A stretch of DNA of 38,118 bases, taken from Clostridium sp. (GTDB lineage Bacteria; Bacillota; Clostridia; Clostridiales; Clostridiaceae). The stretch is taken from NCBI RefSeq assembly GCF_016650035.1, contig NZ_JAENWM010000033.1, positions 1 to 38,118 of the forward strand, read 5' to 3'. Shown piece after piece: positions 17,361 to 25,239 of this stretch; position 1 is the first letter of the stretch, and each line of letters begins with the position of its first letter. The translations under genes were made by a program, and so were the position numbers. The notes below the pieces were generated by a model. It ran no database searches. It saw only the letters and a program-made list of their open reading frames with translations, and was not told where the DNA came from.

Positions 17361-19440
17361 GCTTTTGTACTTTTTGAAGAACTATCAAAGTAGAACCATA
17401 GCCTTCTATCTTTAATATGTTATTATACACTGCAGTTTTTTTAGCATAAGATAAGGAGATATTAGGAGAAGAAATTTTATTTAAAATTTTCCATTCGTCA
17501 AAGCTAAGTCTTTTGGGCTTACCCATACACAACCATATATCGTAAGCTGACCCGATTTTTTCTGAAACTATATATTTAATAACTTTATAGTCGTGAATTA
17601 AATTTTTAATGGTTAAGGATATTTTTATCTCAGTAATATTTTTACTACCTTTACCTTTGGATAAATCCTCTAGATTAATTAGGTTATTAATCTCACTACT
17701 GTAACTGTAAAGTAGGACCTGTATATCTTCATCTCGTCTTGTGATAATATATCCATCACCCTTGTCTATAATCTCATTTCCTAGCTTTGATAATAAATAA
17801 TAAGCATAGTAAGAAGATTTCTTTATACCATTTAATGTAATAATGCCAGGCGAACCGAAAAATAATTCGTTGTTTAAAATTGAATTTTCTTCTACAGTAT
17901 CAAAGGCCTTTAGAGCCAATAGTTTATTATTACTGTTAATAAAATTATGAATAATATATGGCAGCATATAAGAGGAATCATAAATGGCATTTATATCTTT
18001 AGGAACATTAAATGGGTCTTCTATTAAATTATTCAATTCATATTTCTTGAAGATTTCCCGTGTAATATCTATATACTCTAAAGATAAATCATTTGAAGCT
18101 TGGAATTTCCACTGTTTAACTATCTCAATTCCATATATGTCAGCAAAATATAGTATAAAGCTTTCTAAGAGTTTTATGAAAGAGTTTTTATCATCAAAAG
18201 TCTGGTTCAAAATAATTAATGGACCAAGGGATATATCCATTAAAAATTCTAATAGCTTGTCAACCTCATCCCAATTTAAAAAGCTTACATTATCATTGAA
18301 ATATATTTTCATTTCTTTTCCGAATAAGTTTTGAATTATACCATTTTTGAAGCCTATAGTTTGTTGGATAGATCTCAAATATTCCTGTTCCCTTGCTTTA
18401 ATAAGTTCTTTTGCATCTCCTAAATTTATTTTTTCTTTCCATGTATGTTCCAAGGGGTTGCCTTCTAACAAAAAATCTGTTTGAAGTTTTATAATTTTAT
18501 TAGTATAGTTAAATCTATCATAGTCCTCTAAATAATAAGATAAGTATTGTAGCGATTCAGGCAAATCATATGTTTGAATATTTTTAAAACTATTAAATTT
18601 ATCCTCTGTAATATGATATTTTTTCCTGTATTGGAGTGGTGTACACTTACAGTATTCTTTAAAACTCTTATTATAATATCTTGAATGAGAAAAGCCAACA
18701 TCCTCAGAAATATCTGTTATGGTTTTATCTGTATCTAATAGTAATTTAATAGACTCGTCTACCCGTACTTTATTTAGTAATTCACTAAAATTTGTTCCAG
18801 ACATATCTTTTATTTGGTGAGATAAATAATAAGAACTTAAATATTCTTCCTTAGCTATATCCTGTAAACTGATTTTGTTCATGTAGTTATTATAGATGTA
18901 TCTGCTAATCCTTTGATACCTTTCAAATTGTAATCCATTCACCTTTAGTCCTTTTTCATCATAAGTGAGATAATGAAAATTGTTTATTAAATGAAATAGT
19001 AACTTTATTAAAGTAGACTCTATTTGGTCATCAAAGTTTTCACTTTTTTGTATTACCTCACAGGCTAAAATGGACAAATATTTTCGGAGAACATCATATT
19101 TTTCTTCTTGTTGTGAACCCTCTTCGCCTGAGTTTGTATAAAAATAAATATTTTCTATATCATTATAATATTTTTCGAAGAATGTAGGATCTATGTGAAA
19201 AATTAAAACTTTATTTTCTTCCACTGAATAGATTTTATGGGCTTCATCTGGATTTATAATCTCAATTTCATTTTCATGAGATTTATAGTTTCCTGATTCT
19301 ATAAGTACATTAATAGAACCCTTTAGCACAAAAATTATTTCCAAAGAATTGTGCCAATGTATGGGATAGTCATTTATACTCTCTAAGGATGCACTTATAG
19401 GTAAACCGTTTATGTAACTTATATATTCTTTTCTCATCAT
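17350..19440 (-). CDS. AraC-family regulator with C-terminal GH39-like (beta-xylosidase-type) domain
   Basis: 696 residues from ATG 19440 (AAAGGGG upstream); 14 further in-frame codons reach into the dispersed repeat but have no ribosome binding site. Order: cupin sensor (HWHNSLEIIFVLKGSINVLIESG, about 25-110); AraC double helix-turn-helix (ISLQDIAKEEYLSSYYLSHQIKDMSG to CTPLQYRKKYH, about 190-285); then about 400 residues resembling a glycoside hydrolase 39-type barrel and C-terminal beta domain. The acid/base and nucleophile pattern is not clear by eye, so the hydrolase part may serve as a sugar sensor. It follows an ABC exporter pair on the same strand, with a repeat copy between. It may regulate that exporter or a distant sugar locus. 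Confidence 0.85.
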   Translation of the reverse strand: MMRKEYISYINGLPISASLESINDYPIHWHNSLEIIFVLKGSINVLIESGNYKSHENEIEIINPDEAHKIYSVEENKVLIFHIDPTFFEKYYNDIENIYFYTNSGEEGSQQEEKYDVLRKYLSILACEVIQKSENFDDQIESTLIKLLFHLINNFHYLTYDEKGLKVNGLQFERYQRISRYIYNNYMNKISLQDIAKEEYLSSYYLSHQIKDMSGTNFSELLNKVRVDESIKLLLDTDKTITDISEDVGFSHSRYYNKSFKEYCKCTPLQYRKKYHITEDKFNSFKNIQTYDLPESLQYLSYYLEDYDRFNYTNKIIKLQTDFLLEGNPLEHTWKEKINLGDAKELIKAREQEYLRSIQQTIGFKNGIIQNLFGKEMKIYFNDNVSFLNWDEVDKLLEFLMDISLGPLIILNQTFDDKNSFIKLLESFILYFADIYGIEIVKQWKFQASNDLSLEYIDITREIFKKYELNNLIEDPFNVPKDINAIYDSSYMLPYIIHNFINSNNKLLALKAFDTVEENSILNNELFFGSPGIITLNGIKKSSYYAYYLLSKLGNEIIDKGDGYIITRRDEDIQVLLYSYSSEINNLINLEDLSKGKGSKNITEIKISLTIKNLIHDYKVIKYIVSEKIGSAYDIWLCMGKPKRLSFDEWKILNKISSPNISLSYAKKTAVYNNILKIEGYGSTLIVLQKVQKHLF

Positions 19441-19452
19441 AAAAACCCCTTT

Positions 19453-19477
19453 GGTGCCACCCACGTGGCAAGTGGCA
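19453..19477 (-). repeat. Dispersed palindromic element, copy 2, in the AraC-GH39 leader
   Basis: Matches the consensus exactly. On the minus strand it reads TGCCACTTGCCACGTGG then GTGGCACC. It is followed directly by AAAGGGG, the Shine-Dalgarno of the AraC-GH39 gene. It starts 6 bases after the ABC permease stop codon. The arrangement repeats almost exactly at copy 4 (23986-24009). Confidence 0.9.
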
Positions 19478-19483
19478 TCCAAT

Positions 19484-21049
19484 TTAATCCATTTCTAAAC
19501 TGTCAAATACACCCTTACTTAGGAGCATTATTAAAAATGATGCTATAATATTATACCAAATTAATACTATATAGGATATATACTGTGCAGAAGAATTATC
19601 ACCAGAACGGATTAACAAAGCTACATGTATAATAATTCCCGGTAATATTACTAATAATGTAATACCCATTTTTATGAACATTCCAAGTGTTTTTGAATGT
19701 ACGGATCCTAAAAATCTTCTTGAAAGCACATCGCCATAAGTATATATTGCACCAAAGGACGCATAGGTAATAGCAGATAATATTGAGATTAGTGGATTAC
19801 TTTTAAATATAATTCCAGATACAGCAAATAGTACAAGTCCATCTATTGTATATTTAATTAAATCTGCTAATGTGGAATAAAATAACTTGGACATTGAGGA
19901 ATAAGGAATTAAAAATATAAACTGCTTTGAAAGTTCCTGTGACCATTTTCCTTGTGAGGTAAAGAAGAATAACATATATATTGAGAAATATAAAACTGTG
20001 CTCATACTTCCACCTGGGACAATGTAACGTGAACCTAATCCTACACCTACCATTATTAAGGTCATTTTATCTATAAAAGGAATTCCAGACTTTTTGTATT
20101 CAAGAAGATGTCTGTAAAAAATCGCACTAGAACCATTACCAATGTTCCCAGGTTTAATCTTTCTGAATTTTTTTCTTCCATAATTTATATTACTCTTTCC
20201 GGATTTTTTCATTGCAAACATTTCTTCTTTCTTATCAGTTGCTGCAAGAACATCTTCATAATAATCCGAGTTTAGTTTGTATAATGCATAAATCATAGAA
20301 ATAATAACGATTACGCAAAGCAGTATATGGATGAAAAATGAATAAGTTATACCATTAACAGCTGCCATTAAAATAGACTTAATCCAACCTATGAATGGAA
20401 TATAGATAAAGAAACTATTATTTAAAAAACTAACAGCTGCCTTTGAAAAATCTTTGTATATGTATATGTTAGATAAAAGAGCAATACCAAAAATAGCAGT
20501 TACAATATTTAATATTTTTTTAGCTATATTTCTTGTTTTACTTGATTTAGATGTTATGGAATAAGTTAACAAACCTAATATTGACATAGTAAAAATAAGG
20601 AAAAATGCAACTAAAAGAATTATAATAATACCAGCCCCAGTTATAGGTAAGAAATTTCTTGCGTTTGGAATCTGGAATAATAAGAACATAACAAGGAATA
20701 ATGAAGTATAGAGCTGCTTAATAAATCCATAAATCAAGACCTTTTTTGATGATAGGGGTGCTGTGAAAACTAAATTTACATCTGATAGCCTAAAAAAGCT
20801 ACTTCCGTTATCAATTCCATTTTTGACTCCATACCATGCAACCATCAAAATTGCTGCAGTTGCGATAGCTCCATATGTATCAGCATTTCCATTTACAGAA
20901 CTTTTTTGTGGCATAATAAATGATGAAACTATGATAAAAATAAAAAAGATCAATATAAGTAAATAGAGTATCAATATGCCTGGTTTTTTCTTAAGTTGCA
21001 AAATATGGTTTTTTAATGTTTTTCTTAATATATAAAAAAGTGGCTTCAT
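19484..21049 (-). CDS. ABC exporter permease (clostridial/bacillar 'putative ABC exporter' type)
   Basis: 521 residues with about 12 hydrophobic segments. These include a first helix (ILILYLLILIFFIFIIVSSF) after a basic start (LRKTLKNHILQLKKKPG) and a paired set in the C-terminal half after a long hydrophilic loop (about 265-305). The layout matches the large permease family found with single ABC ATPases in Firmicutes (YthQ-like). It overlaps the upstream ATPase gene by four bases (ATGA), so the two form one transporter. Substrate unknown; related systems are linked to peptide or toxic-compound export, which is only an analogy. Its stop codon lies just before the repeat and the AraC-GH39 gene. 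Confidence 0.82.
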   Translation of the reverse strand: MKPLFYILRKTLKNHILQLKKKPGILILYLLILIFFIFIIVSSFIMPQKSSVNGNADTYGAIATAAILMVAWYGVKNGIDNGSSFFRLSDVNLVFTAPLSSKKVLIYGFIKQLYTSLFLVMFLLFQIPNARNFLPITGAGIIIILLVAFFLIFTMSILGLLTYSITSKSSKTRNIAKKILNIVTAIFGIALLSNIYIYKDFSKAAVSFLNNSFFIYIPFIGWIKSILMAAVNGITYSFFIHILLCVIVIISMIYALYKLNSDYYEDVLAATDKKEEMFAMKKSGKSNINYGRKKFRKIKPGNIGNGSSAIFYRHLLEYKKSGIPFIDKMTLIMVGVGLGSRYIVPGGSMSTVLYFSIYMLFFFTSQGKWSQELSKQFIFLIPYSSMSKLFYSTLADLIKYTIDGLVLFAVSGIIFKSNPLISILSAITYASFGAIYTYGDVLSRRFLGSVHSKTLGMFIKMGITLLVILPGIIIHVALLIRSGDNSSAQYISYIVLIWYNIIASFLIMLLSKGVFDSLEMD

Positions 21050-21747
21050 TTTATTCCCTCCGTAACATCGAAGAAAATTTCCTCTAGAGATTCATTGGTG
21101 GCGAGTAGCTCTTGTTTTGTCCTTGACATTAATATAGACCCTTCTTGCATTATAAGTGCTCTATCCCATAAACCTTCTATGCTATTTATAATATGAGTAC
21201 TTATAACTACGGAACATCCGGCCTTTTTTAATTCTAAAAACACATTACTTAGTTCTTTTATTGCTTTTGGGTCAAGTCCTACCATAGGTTCGTCAAAAAG
21301 CATTACTTTAGGATTTGGTAAAAGTGCACAGCATATACTTACCTTCTGCTGCATGCCCTTTGAAAGTTCTTTACCTAGCTTATCTCTCTTATCAGATAAT
21401 TCAAATCTTTCAAGAAGAGCTTCAGCCTTCTCCTTATAATCACTTATCTTATACGCTCCAGCTATAAATTCAAGATGCTCGTATACTGTAAGCATATCGT
21501 ACATTGCTGGTGTTTCAGGTATAAAACCAAAAAGTTTTTTTGCGTCTAAACTTTTATTAATATACCCACAAATGTCAATTTCACCTTCGTATTTTAAAAG
21601 TCCTGCTATGCATTTTATAGAAGTTGTTTTACCAGCACCATTAGGTCCTAGTAGCACGGCAATTTCACCATCATTAACATAAAAACTAATATCATTTACT
21701 GCAGTAGTTTTACCATATCTCTTTGTTACATTTCTTACATTTAGCAT
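21046..21747 (-). CDS. ABC transporter ATP-binding protein
   Basis: 233 residues, a complete ABC ATPase: Walker A LLGPNGAGKTT near residue 33, Q-loop region GFIPETPAMYD, signature LSKGMQQ near 134, Walker B VMLFDEP near 154, D-loop GLDP, and switch His STHI near 186. It is first in the minus-strand operon with the permease. A clear GGAGGG precedes ATG 21747. It powers export by the overlapping permease. Confidence 0.93.
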   Translation of the reverse strand: MLNVRNVTKRYGKTTAVNDISFYVNDGEIAVLLGPNGAGKTTSIKCIAGLLKYEGEIDICGYINKSLDAKKLFGFIPETPAMYDMLTVYEHLEFIAGAYKISDYKEKAEALLERFELSDKRDKLGKELSKGMQQKVSICCALLPNPKVMLFDEPMVGLDPKAIKELSNVFLELKKAGCSVVISTHIINSIEGLWDRALIMQEGSILMSRTKQELLATNESLEEIFFDVTEGIK

Positions 21748-21989
21748 AATAACCCTCCATTTTAAAATTAAACCTATAAGGGTATATTCTGCATTTTACC
21801 ATTAATTCCTTTATCTATATAAGATTAGTTAGCATAGGGCAATTCACTTGCAAAATATAAATACATAAATATGTTATAAAAACAAGGTAAAGGTTATAAT
21901 ATAGTTACTTATATTTTTTCTTTCAAAAGATAAGATTTAAAAATAAATTTCGCTTAAATTATATTTAGGCGATTGTAGGGAGAAATAAA

Positions 21990-22667
21990 ATGGAAAGGTA
22001 TGTTTATGTTGTTATTTCAAGGACACCAAGTTATGTGGGGAAAATTATTAGAAAAGTTTTAAAAGGGAAATATAACCATGCATCTATAAGTTTAAATGAA
22101 AATTTAAGTCAAATGTATTCCTTTAGTAGACTGGCAGTTAGCAACCCCCTTGTAGGTGGTATAATTAGAGAGAGTGTATTTACTCTTTCTATAGGTCTTA
22201 AGGATGATGTGCCTATTAATATATATCGTATACCAGTAACACCATCGCAATATGAACGCATAAGCGAATTTATATATGATACATATAATGATGATGAGAT
22301 TTATTACTACAATATTCTTCAAGCCATTGGGCTTATTTCTAATAAGAAGCGTGTTATGTATAAGACATATATATGCACCGAATTTGTTATGGAAGCCTTA
22401 AGACATGGAGGTATAAATCTTACAAAGATAGAACCTTATGCGATAACTCCAACAGATATTTGTGAGGTTATGGCCAGATTTATTTATTATTCTGGAAACT
22501 TAAGTGAATATCCTATGAGACAGAAGGAAAGATCAAAAGAAGATGAAATTTTCTTTTGTAAAACAGGTTTTCTCTATGAAATAGTTCGTACACTTAAACA
22601 TTTATGGAAAATTATACGTAGAGATAAAATTAGTAAAAGGGGGAGGAAAAGAAATGGGAAATTGTAA
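21990..22667 (+). CDS. Permuted NlpC/P60-like (YiiX-type) cysteine-hydrolase fold protein
   Basis: 225 residues. KYNHASISL near residue 29 supplies the His and YICTEFVMEAL near 128 supplies the Cys. This His-before-Cys order is the hallmark of the circularly permuted papain-like NlpC/P60 families. No signal peptide or membrane segment, so it acts inside the cell, unlike wall hydrolases. The C-terminus is very basic (IIRRDKISKRGRKRNGK). It overlaps the next gene (GNAT) by 14 bases, so the two are probably translated together and work in the same process. The substrate is unknown (amide, thioester or acyl bonds are used by relatives). Start ATG 21990 follows AGGGAG. Confidence 0.72.
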   Translation: MERYVYVVISRTPSYVGKIIRKVLKGKYNHASISLNENLSQMYSFSRLAVSNPLVGGIIRESVFTLSIGLKDDVPINIYRIPVTPSQYERISEFIYDTYNDDEIYYYNILQAIGLISNKKRVMYKTYICTEFVMEALRHGGINLTKIEPYAITPTDICEVMARFIYYSGNLSEYPMRQKERSKEDEIFFCKTGFLYEIVRTLKHLWKIIRRDKISKRGRKRNGKL

Positions 22668-23550
22668 GCATACAATTTCTATGAAGTTAGAATTAACTGA
22701 AGGAGATTATGAAAATATTCAAAATCTGGAAGCTATTTGCTATGATGAACAAAAATATAATTTGAAATTAGAACTTGATTATAAAATGCGCCATAGGAAA
22801 AATACTATAAAAAATAAAATCATGACAGAGTTTCTTTATTGCGAAAATGAAATACTAGTAGGTTATTTAGGTTTATGTAATTTTCATGGAACATCAGTAG
22901 AGGTAAGTGGAATGGTGCATCCTAAATTTCGAAAAAAAGGGATTTTCAAAAGGTTATATCTGCTTGCCAAAGAAGAATGGAAAAACATGGGGCCATCAGA
23001 GGTGTTAATATTATGTGACCACACTTCAATTTCAGGGTTAGCTTTTATAGATGAACTTGGAGCTGAATATGGCTTTTCAGAGTATAAAATGTGTTTAAAT
23101 GAAAAAACTTTGGAAGTTACGGATGATTTCGCTACTAAACTTAGACTTGCAACTAGTGATGACGTGGATGAAATTGATAGGCAAAGTTCTATTTATTTTG
23201 GAGAAGCAGAACAAGAAGCCAACAATAAAGCGGATAAGGAAAAACCATCAATAGAAATAGATAATAATTTTTATAGTTATATGGCGGAAGTAAAGGGCGA
23301 AATTATAGGCAAAATTCATATTTGCATAACCAGCGATGAGGGTTTTATTTATGGAGTTGGAGTACTTCCAAAGTTTAGAGGTAGAGGTTATGGACGAGAA
23401 ATTTTATGTTCTGCGCTGAATATATTAAAGAGGAAAAACATAAAAAATGTCTTTCTTGAAGTTGGCACAGAAAATAAAAGTGCACTTGAACTTTATGAGT
23501 CATGTGGATTTGAAGAAATCTCGGTAATGGATTATTATGTTGTATCTTAA
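22654..23550 (+). CDS. Tandem GNAT N-acetyltransferase
   Basis: 298 residues with two GNAT folds. The N-terminal one has VSGMVHPKFRKKGIFKRLY near residue 85 (acetyl-CoA loop). The C-terminal one has VGVLPKFRGRGYGREIL near 235, with the full R/Q-x-x-G-x-G/A pattern, followed by VFLEVGTENKSALELYESCGF. The second domain is better conserved and probably the active one. The gene overlaps the upstream NlpC/P60-like gene by 14 bases; GGGGGAGG gives the start at 22654. The acceptor substrate is unknown. It ends at a terminator formed from a repeat copy. Confidence 0.88.
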   Translation: MGNCKHTISMKLELTEGDYENIQNLEAICYDEQKYNLKLELDYKMRHRKNTIKNKIMTEFLYCENEILVGYLGLCNFHGTSVEVSGMVHPKFRKKGIFKRLYLLAKEEWKNMGPSEVLILCDHTSISGLAFIDELGAEYGFSEYKMCLNEKTLEVTDDFATKLRLATSDDVDEIDRQSSIYFGEAEQEANNKADKEKPSIEIDNNFYSYMAEVKGEIIGKIHICITSDEGFIYGVGVLPKFRGRGYGREILCSALNILKRKNIKNVFLEVGTENKSALELYESCGFEEISVMDYYVVS

Positions 23551-23574
23551 CAATTGTGTACTTTAAATTTGGTT

Positions 23575-23620
23575 GAGGTGTCACTTGCCACGTGGATGGC
23601 AAGTGGCATCTCATTTTTTT
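23575..23620 (+). terminator. Intrinsic terminator built from a copy of the dispersed palindromic element (copy 3)
   Basis: A 16-bp stem without gaps (23575-23590 with 23597-23612, three G-T pairs) around a 6-base loop, then ATTTTTTT (23613-23620). The stem contains the repeat (TTGCCACGTGGATGGCAAGTGGCA), here converted into a longer inverted repeat. It ends the GNAT transcript. On the other strand it lies downstream of the 63-residue gene. Confidence 0.9.
23579..23603 (-). repeat. Dispersed palindromic element, copy 3
   Basis: Read on the minus strand it matches the consensus core CCACGTGGCAAGTG with small changes at the ends. Read on the plus strand the extra TGGCAAGTGGCA also matches, so the copy is effectively symmetric. 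Confidence 0.75.
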
Positions 23621-23621
23621 G

Positions 23622-23813
23622 TTACCAGGTATGTCCTTCAGCGCACTTATGATTACCAGAATGTCTTTCTGTTAGTTCACATTGACCTACTCCACACTTG
23701 GGACAGGAATGGCTGCAATGAGTTGTAGTTTCATCATTATTAGAAGCATTAATTAGTTGGCCTTTAACTAATAGTTCCTTTTGCATAAAACCGTCATAAG
23801 GTATATTTGGCAT
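23622..23813 (-). CDS. Small Cys/His-rich, probably zinc-binding protein
   Basis: 63 residues. The C-terminal half carries eleven Cys/His: HCSHSCPKCGVGQCELTERH then SGNHKCAEGHTW. C-P-K-C-G is a zinc-ribbon knuckle, and the following C-x-(E/L)-x(4)-H-x(3)-H-x-C-x(3)-H offers further ligands, so one or two metals may be bound. The first 28 residues are ordinary. A clear AAGGAG lies ten bases before ATG 23813. Not recognised as a named family; a structural metal-binding or recruiting role is inference. Single gene, with repeat copies on both sides (23579-23603 and 23986-24009). Confidence 0.6.
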   Translation of the reverse strand: MPNIPYDGFMQKELLVKGQLINASNNDETTTHCSHSCPKCGVGQCELTERHSGNHKCAEGHTW

Positions 23814-23985
23814 CTTACAACATCTCCTTGTAGTTTATTCTTATAGTTATTATTTGATTTTTATTAATTTATATTCTGATTTAATAATACTAGATTTGTC
23901 AATATTTAAACAAAATTTTAAAAAAACTCAAAAGGATATTGAGGTGGAATTAAGAGAAGATATAGTGTATAATAATTTCTAAACA

Positions 23986-24009
23986 TGCCACTTGCCACGT
24001 GGGTGGCAC
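23986..24009 (-). repeat. Dispersed palindromic element, copy 4, in the thioredoxin-like gene leader
   Basis: Reads TGCCACTTGCCACGTGG then GTGGCAC on the plus strand. It is followed after a few bases by AAGGGGG and ATG 24025. This is the same order and spacing as copy 2 in front of the AraC-GH39 gene. Confidence 0.9.
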
Positions 24010-24024
24010 ATAAGGGGGTTAAAA

Positions 24025-24348
24025 ATGATAGAGCTAAATACTTTAGATGAAATGGATGAATTTATAAAGGGTAATACTATAGCAATGCTTTATTTTACTT
24101 CTAAAGGCTGTAACGTTTGTGTTGGGTTGTTGCCTAAAATTGAGGAAATGCTAATTAAATTTCCTAAAATTGAGATACGTAAAATTGCAGTTGATAAGTT
24201 TACTGAGGCGGCAGGACAATATTCGATATTTACTTTACCGGGAATTCTTTTATATATTGAAGGAAAAGAGATTATTCGTGAGGCTAGATTCATTAGCGTG
24301 CAAATGTTAGAGACAAATATAGATAGATATTATAATATTTTGTTTTAA
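24025..24348 (+). CDS. Thioredoxin-like protein
   Basis: 107 residues from ATG 24025 (AAGGGGG upstream); the in-frame extension into the repeat is rejected. A thioredoxin fold is readable: AMLYFTSKGCNVCVGLLPKIEEML with the active-site C-N-V-C in place of C-G-P-C, IAVDK, and the cis-proline region IFTLPGILLY. The unusual CNVC pair should give redox properties different from standard thioredoxin. No signal peptide, so it is cytoplasmic. No thioredoxin reductase is adjacent. A disulfide reductase role is likely; the partner is unknown. Confidence 0.85.
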   Translation: MIELNTLDEMDEFIKGNTIAMLYFTSKGCNVCVGLLPKIEEMLIKFPKIEIRKIAVDKFTEAAGQYSIFTLPGILLYIEGKEIIREARFISVQMLETNIDRYYNILF

Positions 24349-24473
24349 AAATATATTTTTAATTCATAATATGACAACATTCCCCTAATTCGGCAAAAAT
24401 AATATGTTAATATGTATATATGACATTTAAAATTTTGAATTAAAAATTAAAGTTGCGAATAGGGGAAATGAAT

Positions 24474-25208
24474 ATGAACGTGATCATAGTAGAGGATGAT
24501 AAAATACAAAGGGAAAATCTAAGGAAGATGATACAGCAGATGGATAAAGGTATAAATATATATGAATCTGAAGATATGGAAGATGCTTTGAAAATTGCAA
24601 CTGCGTATAATATAGATATATTTTACATAGATATTTCTTTAAAGAATTCTTCAGGGTTAAATTTTGCAATGGAGATTAGAAAAACACCCAAATATGAATT
24701 TAGTTTTATTATTTTCTTAACAACTCACGTTGAATATATATATAAAGCATTTAAGGAAGTACATTGTTATGATTACATTCTAAAGCCTTATGATATAGCT
24801 GATGTAATGAATATGACAAAACGATATATATTAAATGGTGGTAAGGTAGAGGATGCTTCAGAAGATAAGAAGTACGCAATATTTGAAATAAAAAAAGGTA
24901 TCAACGTAAAAATATATGTAGAAGAGATAATGTTTGTAGAAGTAAGTCTTGGAATATGTATGATACATACAGTGAATGGTGTTTATAAAACCAGTAATTC
25001 AACACTGAAAAATGTTCTTAAACGTATAAATTGTAACAATATAATTCAGTGTCACAAATCATTTATTGTGAATGTGAAGCAAATAAAAAAAATACAAAAT
25101 ATTGATAATAAATTGAGTGAAATTCACTTTGAAAATTATGATAAAAATGCTCTTTTAGGGTACAAGTATAAAAAAACAATAATGAAACAATTTCAGAAGT
25201 GTGGTTAA
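24474..25208 (+). CDS. LytTR-family (AgrA-like) response regulator
   Basis: 244 residues from ATG 24474 (AGGGG eight bases upstream; the ATG at 24468 is too close). Receiver domain 1-120: IIVEDDKIQREN, FYIDISLKNSSGL (phospho-acceptor Asp), FLTTH and DYILKPYD (Lys). LytTR DNA-binding domain about 140-240: FEIKKGINVKIYVEEIMFVEV, HTVNGVYKT, FIQCHKSFIVNV-type region and KIQNIDNKLSEIHF. It pairs with the GHKL kinase encoded 31 bases downstream. LytTR regulators of this type control peptide-sensing, bacteriocin or envelope genes. No AgrB or AgrD gene was found nearby, so the signal is not evident. Confidence 0.92.
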   Translation: MNVIIVEDDKIQRENLRKMIQQMDKGINIYESEDMEDALKIATAYNIDIFYIDISLKNSSGLNFAMEIRKTPKYEFSFIIFLTTHVEYIYKAFKEVHCYDYILKPYDIADVMNMTKRYILNGGKVEDASEDKKYAIFEIKKGINVKIYVEEIMFVEVSLGICMIHTVNGVYKTSNSTLKNVLKRINCNNIIQCHKSFIVNVKQIKKIQNIDNKLSEIHFENYDKNALLGYKYKKTIMKQFQKCG

Positions 25209-25239
25209 AAAGAATTTGTTATGAAAAGGAGCAAAATAA

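Noticed and set aside
19441-19482. Longer AraC-GH39 start inside the repeat (MDATCHVGG...)
   Set aside because: No ribosome binding site precedes it and the residues are just a translation of the repeat; AAAGGGG is correctly placed for ATG 19440.
23992-24024. Longer thioredoxin start inside the repeat (MPRGWHIRG...)
   Set aside because: The same reason: AAGGGGG fits ATG 24025, and the extension is repeat sequence.
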